Shown here: positions 51,201 to 60,200 of the stretch, one piece after another
Layout of the letters: the number at the start of each line of letters is the position of its first letter
How positions within the stretch are numbered: position 1 is the first letter of the stretch
Assembly: GCF_964355755.1 (NCBI RefSeq)
Contig: NC_092674.1
Location: 17,930,501-17,994,500, forward strand
Source: Antedon mediterranea
Lineage: Eukaryota > Echinodermata > Crinoidea > Comatulida > Antedonidae
Direction of reading: 5' to 3'
Length of the DNA: 64,000 nucleotides
The notes under the pieces: model-generated
Seen by the model: the letters and a program-made list of their open reading frames with translations, nothing else
What the model was told of the DNA's origin: nothing
Database searches by the model: none
Position numbers and translations under genes: made by a program

Positions 51201-54200
51201 AACCAACAAGACCAGGAAATACAGTCGATTCAATGGAGCTGGTAGAAAAGGTTCAAGAAATTATGCATGAAACAATTCAAAAAGTAAAAATGATCAGCAA
51301 AGACAACGTGTGTGCAGAAAAACAAGAAGGTCATCAACTGACCAAGAAAGCAAAGAAAAGACAAAAGCAAAGAGAAAGAGAAGTCAAGGTATGCGACCGA
51401 TCATTGACTTTGTAACTGTTGAAACTGATGCAGATGCCGCAGCCGTAGCAAGGCAAACGTTTGTTACTCATGGCAAAAGGAAAAAACTTACAGAAAGTGG
51501 TGAAAAAAATGTGGGAAAAAAATAAAAAAAATCAGATTCTGTAAGTTGAATCAATATTATTCTAAACTATATGCTTATTATTATCTTTGTAATAAACATA
51601 TCCTGTGTAAACAGTTCACATGTGTTTAGATAAATTATATAAAATATAAAATAATAAAAAAAAAATAAATAAACATGAAAAAAAAAAAAAATAACCTTTT
51701 ACATTTAATATTGCTAAATGTAAGAGGCTTGAGAGATAGTCATAAAAGAAGAAAGTTATTTAAATGGTTTGAAGATCAAAATGTTGATATTTTATTTTCG
51801 CAAAGACACACTTTGATAAAAGGTTAACTAGTCATGATATGTCATGGAAGGGAGAATCATACCATAGTTTTGGTTCGACCAACAGTAGGGGAGTTTAGAT
51901 TTTAATAAAATCAACTCTATATATAAAAAATGTTAATTGTAAATATATAGATGAAGGCGGCAGAATAAAAAAATGTATAACTTAATAAATATATATGCTC
52001 CAAATAACCTTGTTTTTTCGAAAAGTTGATAACTTATGTAACATAAAAGATGAATACGTTGTAATGGGAGGAGATGTTAATTGCATTTTGCAACATAATC
52101 TAGATCAGAGAAATAGTCTACCTACGCCTAAATATGACAAGTCTCCAAATGCTCTAAAAAAATGTATTATAAAAAATAAATTAATAGACATATGGAGGGA
52201 ATGCCACAAGAATGAAACCCGTTCACTTGGAGGAAAAAAGATACCTTTAGAAGATTAGATATATGGTGTATATCCAACTCCCTTTATAAAAACGGTGAAA
52301 TTCGTTCTACAGATATCAGACCATCAATTCTATCCAATCACCAGGCAATTTCTCTTAAAATTTTCACCAACCACTTAAAAAGAGGACCAGGTATCTGGAA
52401 ATTAAATAACAATATTTTAAAAGATGAGGTGTATGTTGAACGTATAATCTCCATGATGAAAGATACACAACAAAATAAACACAATTTAACCCCAGATTTG
52501 CAATGGGAGCATCTAAAAGTTAAAATAAAAGAGTTTTCTTGTAAATATTGTGCAAGAAAGAAAAAAGAAAGAAATTCAAACAAGTACAAATTAATTAAAG
52601 AGGTTAAGGAGCTTACCACTACGTTAAATATACTGTATGACGAGAAAATTGATAAAAAAATTGATAAAATAGGAAAAGAGTTAAGTGATATATACTCCAT
52701 AGAAGCAGACGTAGCTAAGATAAGATCAAGAATCGAATGGTTCGAGAAGGGAGAAAAGAACAATCAATTTTCTTAGGATTAGAAAAGAATAATGCTAAAA
52801 GAAAACATATTACGTCTTTGTTGAAGGATAATGGTAAAATAACAACAGAAATAGATGAAATTTTAGAAGAACAGGTTAAATACTACAAAAAATTATATAA
52901 AAATAAACATATTCCAGTTGAAAGAATAAATACATACTTATTAAATTCTAAGGTTAAAAAGTTATCAAAAGAAGAAAATTCTGAATGTGAAGGACTGCTA
53001 ACTGAAGAAGAATGTACAAAAGCAGTCTTTAAAATGAAACTTAATAAAAGCCCAGGAACAGACGGCTTAAGTGTTGAGTTCTACCTTAAGTTTTGGGTTT
53101 ATATTAAAATGATTGTATGTAATGCACTGAATTATTCATACTCCCTCCAAAGATTATCTAACACTCAAAGGAGAGGAATAATAAACTTAATATTCAAAAA
53201 AGGGCAAAGAGAGAGTCTTGATAATTGGAGACCCATAACTCTATTGAACGTTGACTATAAGATAATGACACATGTTCTATGTAATATATTACAAAAAATA
53301 ATAGGATCTATAATTAATCATGACCAAAAAGGATATAATATCATGGCAGGTTTGGAGGTGAAAACGTAAGATTAGTTGAAGACATACTAAATTACTCAAG
53401 TAACAAAGACAAACCTGGAGCAATTGTATTTTTAGACTTTGCTTAAGCTTTTGATTCTTTAGATAGAATTGTAATACTTAAAGTGCTGGTTCACTTTGGT
53501 TTTGGAAATTCTTTAATTAGTTGGATAAAAACAATATACACTGATACTGAATGTGTAATAACAAATAACGGATATGTATCTGAAAGTTTTAACATGGAAT
53601 GTGGCATACGCCAAGGATGTCCTATAAATCTGCTTTATTATTCATACTAGTAGTAGAGCTAATGGCAGTAAATGTAAAAGATAACCCTCAATGCACAGAT
53701 TGCACTACAGAGCATAGAGAAGAATGACAATAATATAGTTAAGATTGCCCAACTAGCTGATGACACGGTAATTTTTACACAATATGGAAATAGTCTGAAA
53801 TACTTTTTTAATGAAGTTGATATTTTCTGTAAGGTGTCTGGTTTGACTTTAAACAAATATAAAACAAAAGGTGTGTGGATTGGGTCAAATAAAAATAGTT
53901 GTTTAAAACCATGTAACATAACATGGACAATTGAACCAGTAAAATTTTTGGGAATTTATGTAGGCTACAATAAAGATAAATGAACTGGGACAATAAAATT
54001 GTTAAACTAGAAAATGTATTAAAGTTATGGGAGAAAAGAAACCTCACATTCTTTGGTAAAATTACAATCATTAAGACACTTGCCATTTCAAAAATTGTAT
54101 ATAATGCAAGTATAATAAATGTTCCACACTACGTCTATCCCAAAGTAGAAAAAATAATATATAGTTTTCTTTGGGGAAAGAAAAAAGAAAAAATTAAAAG

Positions 54201-57200
54201 AACAACACGCATCAAGCAAGTGTGTGAAGGTGGTCTTAATATGATTAATGTTAAGTCAATGGTAAGTTTGGTCAAAAGGCTTTTAAGTCCAGACCCCGGT
54301 AAATGGAAGTACATACCACTCTATTATATGTATCCCATTGAATATACTGTAAATACAAGCCTACTCAATTTAGAAGAACACATAGTTTTAAGAGGTTTAT
54401 CAGACTTTTATGTAGAAAAGTTAAAAGATGTGGTACACATCAACAATATTTTAGGTCGACATCCAATAAATGTAGCAGAAATTAAAACACAACATACCTA
54501 TTGAATGGAAAGAATCTATAGCGAGAAACCAATACGATGACGAACAGGTGAACACAATTAAGAAATCCTTGTTCCGAAAAAAGAACAAAGGTCAATTTTA
54601 TTATAGGCATTTTGTAAATGAAATAGCTACCAATCCCATTGCAGAGGCAAAATGGAAAGTAGTGTTCAATAATGCTGAACTAGATTGGTATGAAGTATGG
54701 ACAAATAAAATACACAACTTTAAGCACATAAATAAAATTGCACAATTTAATTTTAAATTACTACACAACATTTTACCTTGTAAAAAAAGGCTTAAAGATT
54801 GGGAAATAGTAGAAAACAATATATGTGACAGGTGTAAACAAGAAATTGAATGTGAATTACATATGCTAGTTGAATGTACAGCAATTCAAAATGTATGGCT
54901 TAAATTGAATGACCTCATAATTAAGTGTTTTCCAACAGAAGGTACTATCAATTGGTATAAAATAATAACAGGTACACGAAACATAATTGTAAATGAACTT
55001 ATTTCATTATTCACATTTTGCATTTACAAATCATGCATTTTGGAAAAATTTGAAAATTAGAAAAAACATAAAGTGATATGGAATTTGTTTGCATTTGAAT
55101 TGAAATCCTTAATTACAAATGAATACGGATGCAATTTTATTAAAGCAGACAAAAAATGGAAAAATGTAAAAACTAGCATTTTAGAGAACTTACCTTAATT
55201 TGACTTCATTCACTATTTTAATGTATGCAATATTTTCATTTATCTGTACAGTACAATTTGAAATATGCAATATGTATAATGTATATTTTTTCTATTATAG
55301 CTTCATCTGTATGGTCTATTTACCTTTATGCCAACTATGACGTATCTATATCGTTTAAGAATTACATAATTATTTAAACTATTATACATTGGTTCGTAAA
55401 TGAATACGTTTATAAATACCTGTTAAGTCATGTTAATGAAAATGAGAAGAAATTACAATAAAGGTGGGCGAATCCCACGAAAGATAAAAAAAAAGAAAAA
55501 TGTAAGAGTAACCAAACTGGCTGAATTTTTCGGATAAGACAATCAAGTAATTGTCTAACCAAAAACCAGGACATTTCAATTTTAAAGTTCAATGTCAAAA
55601 GTTTAAAATTTCAAGGACAAAAACTTTTTTAACAGAATAAACAATTATAAGGATTACATAGTTATGATGTTTGTCAGAAAATTCAAGTACTGTAGCCACT
55701 AAAACATACAGTAAAAGGTATATCTTATGAAGTTTATGAATCATCAATTTTACGAATAGGTTGTGACGATGACATCATCGACGAACAAATAAATGTTTAA
55801 ATAATTGATTTCTAACTTGAATTTAAAGTCCACGTATCGGCGTATGGCCTAGAAAAACAAAATTAGTAGCTATGTAAACTACATACATATATACTTCATA
55901 GCTACACATACATAAATACTGTCTCGGTACCGCAGCATTGGCATTTATGTTTGAGGTCTATAAACACTTTATGCAAGCCAGTGATATAAACAGAAGGTGG
56001 TATGCACATGTCTGGTAGTGTCTCTTTGTACAAATCGTTTAACTTTCATGGCCCAGATCATTGCGATTTACACGTCCATCTGGGCTGTATCATGTTCCAA
56101 CAAAGAACAAAACTTCTAGTTATTTTCCAGGTGGTAGTATTCAGCATTAGAAATTTACCAAGTTCACTGCACCCATTGCATGTGCTTCTACTGGTAGTCA
56201 TTTGTGGAAATTTATGTTTACAGTAATTATATTCGCTATTGCTTTTAAATTATTATACACGACCGATACGATTAAAATTATTTGCGTTGGTTCCGTTTTG
56301 ACCAAGACGTACAGCATTTTGCCAGTGAAAAGGTACGTGATTATCGGGAGTTGTCCCTTTGTACGGAACAGTTCAACATATCTGGGCTGTGTCATGTTAA
56401 ATCCAGGGACCAAAATGCGTATCGGAATTATCCTATAGTCGATCATATAATATCAAATAAATTTAACAAAAAATCAAACCACTCACTAACTTTATTTGGA
56501 ATATCATGTACACACATCTGGTTTTTATTTTTTAGCAATAATACATTCTTTGCGTCGTATTGTTTGCTTTGCTCGATTTGTTGTTTATGCTTTTTATCGT
56601 TTGATGAGATATTTATAAATAACGGCGACCATACCATGCTGGAGATGTTTTTCTCCATACTTTAAACTTGCCTCCATTTTTGATCGATGACGTACGGTCA
56701 ATCCACAAGGGAAAATAATATTTGCAGTAATTGATTATATTTATTACTGTACCGGAAGTACCACATTCATCAGGGATTGTTAGTTTTCCGCCGTAAAAAG
56801 TAAGCTACGATAGTTTTGCTGTTTTCTAGTGCCATTTCCAGCCATATAGTCACGTAACAAAATGTGGCACATGCAAGCGAAATCGGACATAAGTCGCATT
56901 TGTAGATTTGTAGAAACAGCCAAAAACATTAAAAGGCTGAAAAATTACATTTTTTTATTTTTACAGAAAATGATAGCTGAAACAATATTTATTTACATTG
57001 CCTTGGTGTTTTTCTATTTTGAGACAAATAAATAGATACATTTTAAAATTTTGTGTAGTATGTTGGTTAAAAAGATGGTGTAAATTATCATGTTTTATGC
57101 TTAATTTGAAAGTGTTCTATTGAGTTGATTTTAATGAAATTTTGCATAACAATAGAACAATTGTTAATTAAGGAAGGTGCGAAGTTTCATTGAAATAAAA

Positions 57201-60200
57201 CAATTAGAATACCATTTTGCTAAGGCGTAAACTTACACGCCCTGTTTATTTTTTTGTTGTTGTCATTTCCTGTTACTTAACTTTAAAAGCATTTTTCTCA
57301 AAACACAGATTGTAACAACCAAAACTTTAGACCGAGATATCCTCTGGAAGTAGACATGGTATCAAGATATTTTTTTCAGTATTTTAAATCTTGGATTATG
57401 TAGTTTTAGTATTTGCGGAAATCTCAATTTTGAAAATTCCGACTTGCAGATGCCACAAATGAAGTAATACTTTTATTATTGTTCAGAGTTTTAAAAACAT
57501 TATTACAAAGAATTCATATTACGTTTCTGTATTATACAAATTTTGAGGACATTCAAATGTCAATTTCAAGGACTTTCCAGTACCTGAAAAAAGTAATTCA
57601 TTTTCCATGACTTTCAAGGAATTTAAGGATTTAGCTATCAAAATATTAAAGCTTGATCAACCTGTAGCCGAACATTTTAATTCAGATGGTCACTTGATTG
57701 CAAATTTCAGAGTTATTGCAATAGAACACGATGTCAAATGGAGCGACAAAACTCGTAAGAAAACCACTGGGAATTACTACTTAAAACCACAAAACCTTTT
57801 GGACTAATAAAATTAGGAACATAATCCCAGATCAGTAATTATTCAATTGACTACCTAAAATTAAGTTTCAATTAAACACCATTTAATCTGTTTTTCTAGT
57901 TCCATTCCCAAATTGTTTATATATACCAAGCTATCTTCTTTGTTTTCTACTCTTACTCTCGCCACCCTCTATTCACCAGCCTGTGCCTTCTTTGTTTTTA
58001 TTTCTTTTATTCCAGTCCACTAAGGCAGCGCTTGTCTGCTTAATACTATCTAAATTGTTCAAGTAATCTCACTTCCACTGATAGTCCAGTATGAAATGTA
58101 GCGATATGATAAGTTGCATTTTTTTTTGCTATATTTGGTAAAAATTGGATATGTTGTAGAATACACATCACTGAATCCAAAAAGTATTTGCTCCATTTTT
58201 TTTTTCAAACGCAAGGGGGGTTGGCAGCCATTTCAAAATGGCCGCCATTTTTGACAAAATATTGTAAGTATATGGCATTAAAAGATGTTATCGAGATTGA
58301 AATTCAATCATAAAAGTAACAATAAATGTTCAAATAATATTTCACACCATTTTTGTAACTGAACAAGCCAAAATGGCCGCCATTATGCCCAAAATGGCTG
58401 CCATTTTATCCAATATGGCCATCATTTTATCTAAAATGGCCACATATATCAATCAAATATTTCTTTCAACTTTTATTCACATATATTTGGTAAAAATTAG
58501 ATATGTTGTAGAATAGACATCACTGAATCCAAAAAGTATTTGCTCCATTTTTTTTTCATACGCAAGGAGGATTGGCAGCCATTTAAAAATGGCCCCAATT
58601 TTGGACAAAATTGTTTCAAATATTGTAAGTTTATGACATTTAAAGATGTTATCGAGATAGAAATTCAATCATAAAAGTAACAATAAATGTTCAAATAATA
58701 TTTCATATTTGTGTAACAGAAAAAGCCAAAATGTTAACATCTCGGTACATTATAGATCCATATATCGGCCTGGAGATGTGCACGTAGTATGTGCTGGTGC
58801 AACGCTCCAGAAGTTGGTGGCAATTTTTCCACACCTTGATTATTTGGCAGTGTTTTGAACCGCTGACACCCTTTTAGTTCCAAGATGACTGCACAGAAAC
58901 TTCTCGCATCCTGCCTTCCCATTGAAAGATGGCATATTGTCTTTTCCGAGTTTGACTAGAGCTTCTATGATGTGAGGAGGTGACTTCATATACAATCTTA
59001 AAAGCTGTTTTTTTCCTGTGACCCGTAACACCACATCCAGTGATAGCATAGAAACCTGGTAGTCCGGCTGCCTTTTCTGGTCCAAGGTGATCGTATATTG
59101 GTTGAAGAGTAATTCTTCTTCCTGTTTCAGCTGTGCCTGAGTGTTAAAATTCCAGTATTTTCCCCCAACTGTTGTAGGCGCCTTAGAATTAAAACAAACC
59201 AGTCGGTATCTTGCGTGAAGAAGTCGACTTCATTTCCTGGTGTAGATGATATTTCAATGCCATGAGGGATCATTAGTGTGTCTACCTCTTCTTGGGTGTT
59301 CACGTGACTGTTACAATAGGATGATTAATATCACCTCAGCCTGTGAATTGCTATCTCATCATCGATGGAATGGCAGTTGTTCAAACTCTTATGAATGTTC
59401 AGACTTTTACCACCTGCAAAGATTTTGTGGAGGCATTTGTAGCCTGCATAGATTCTCTACTTAACAAATACATTGATGTTGGTGGACGTGTTGTCTTTGA
59501 CAATTATGAGAAGACACTTTCGCTTAAAGACGATATCCGATATCAATCATCTCCTCCTAACATTGTGGAAATTATTGTGGAAGATTCCACACTGATTAAA
59601 AACAAAGCAATATTCTTGTCAAGCAACACAACAAAAGATCAACTCACAATTTATCTTGCCGACAAATCAGTACGAAATTGTAAACATCCTATTGTAACAG
59701 TCATGCGACAAGATGAACACAAACACACCTGAACATTCCCCAACAACACCTGTGAGCACCCAAAGAGGTAGATATACTAATGATCCCTCATGGTATTGAA
59801 GTAGCATCTACACCAGGAAATGAAGTCGACTTATTTGTTTTAATTTTAAGGCGCCTACAACAGTTAGGGGAAAATTCTGGTATTTGAACAGGCACAGCTG
59901 AAACAAGAAGAATTGCTCTTTAATCAATATACGATCTCCTTGGACCGGAAAAGGCAGCCAGACTACCAGGTTTCCATGCTATCACTGGATGTACACAGGA
60001 AAAAACAGCTTTTAAGATGTATATGAAGTCATCTCCTCACATCATAGAAGCGTTAGTCAAACTCGGAGAAGACAATGTGCCATCTTTCAATGTGAAGGCA
60101 GGATGCGAGGATTTTCTGTGCGGTCTTATTGAAACTAAAAGGGTGTCAGCCAAAGATTCATCAACCCTGAGATGGAAACGGTTCAAAACACTGCCAAATA

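Larger units (their letters stand above)
50240..55497 (+). mobile_element. L1/Tx1-like LINE, about 5.3 kb, two ORFs, decayed
   Basis: Plus-strand order: 5' region, ORF1 with two CCHC knuckles, a 150-bp gap, ORF2 with APE endonuclease, reverse transcriptase and a C-terminal Cys/His motif, 3' UTR, then hairpin GTGGG-CGAAT-CCCAC (55464-55478) and an A-rich tail. The layout and the motif [14 protein letters not shown] assign it to the L1/Tx1 group. It has stops and frameshifts and is not active. It lies antisense to the ANKMY1-like gene in its largest intron. Confidence 0.9.

Noticed and set aside
56202-56438. 78-codon ORF with a hydrophobic, signal-like start
   Set aside because: Overlapping ORFs on both strands, no homology I recognise, and it lies in an intron of the host gene.
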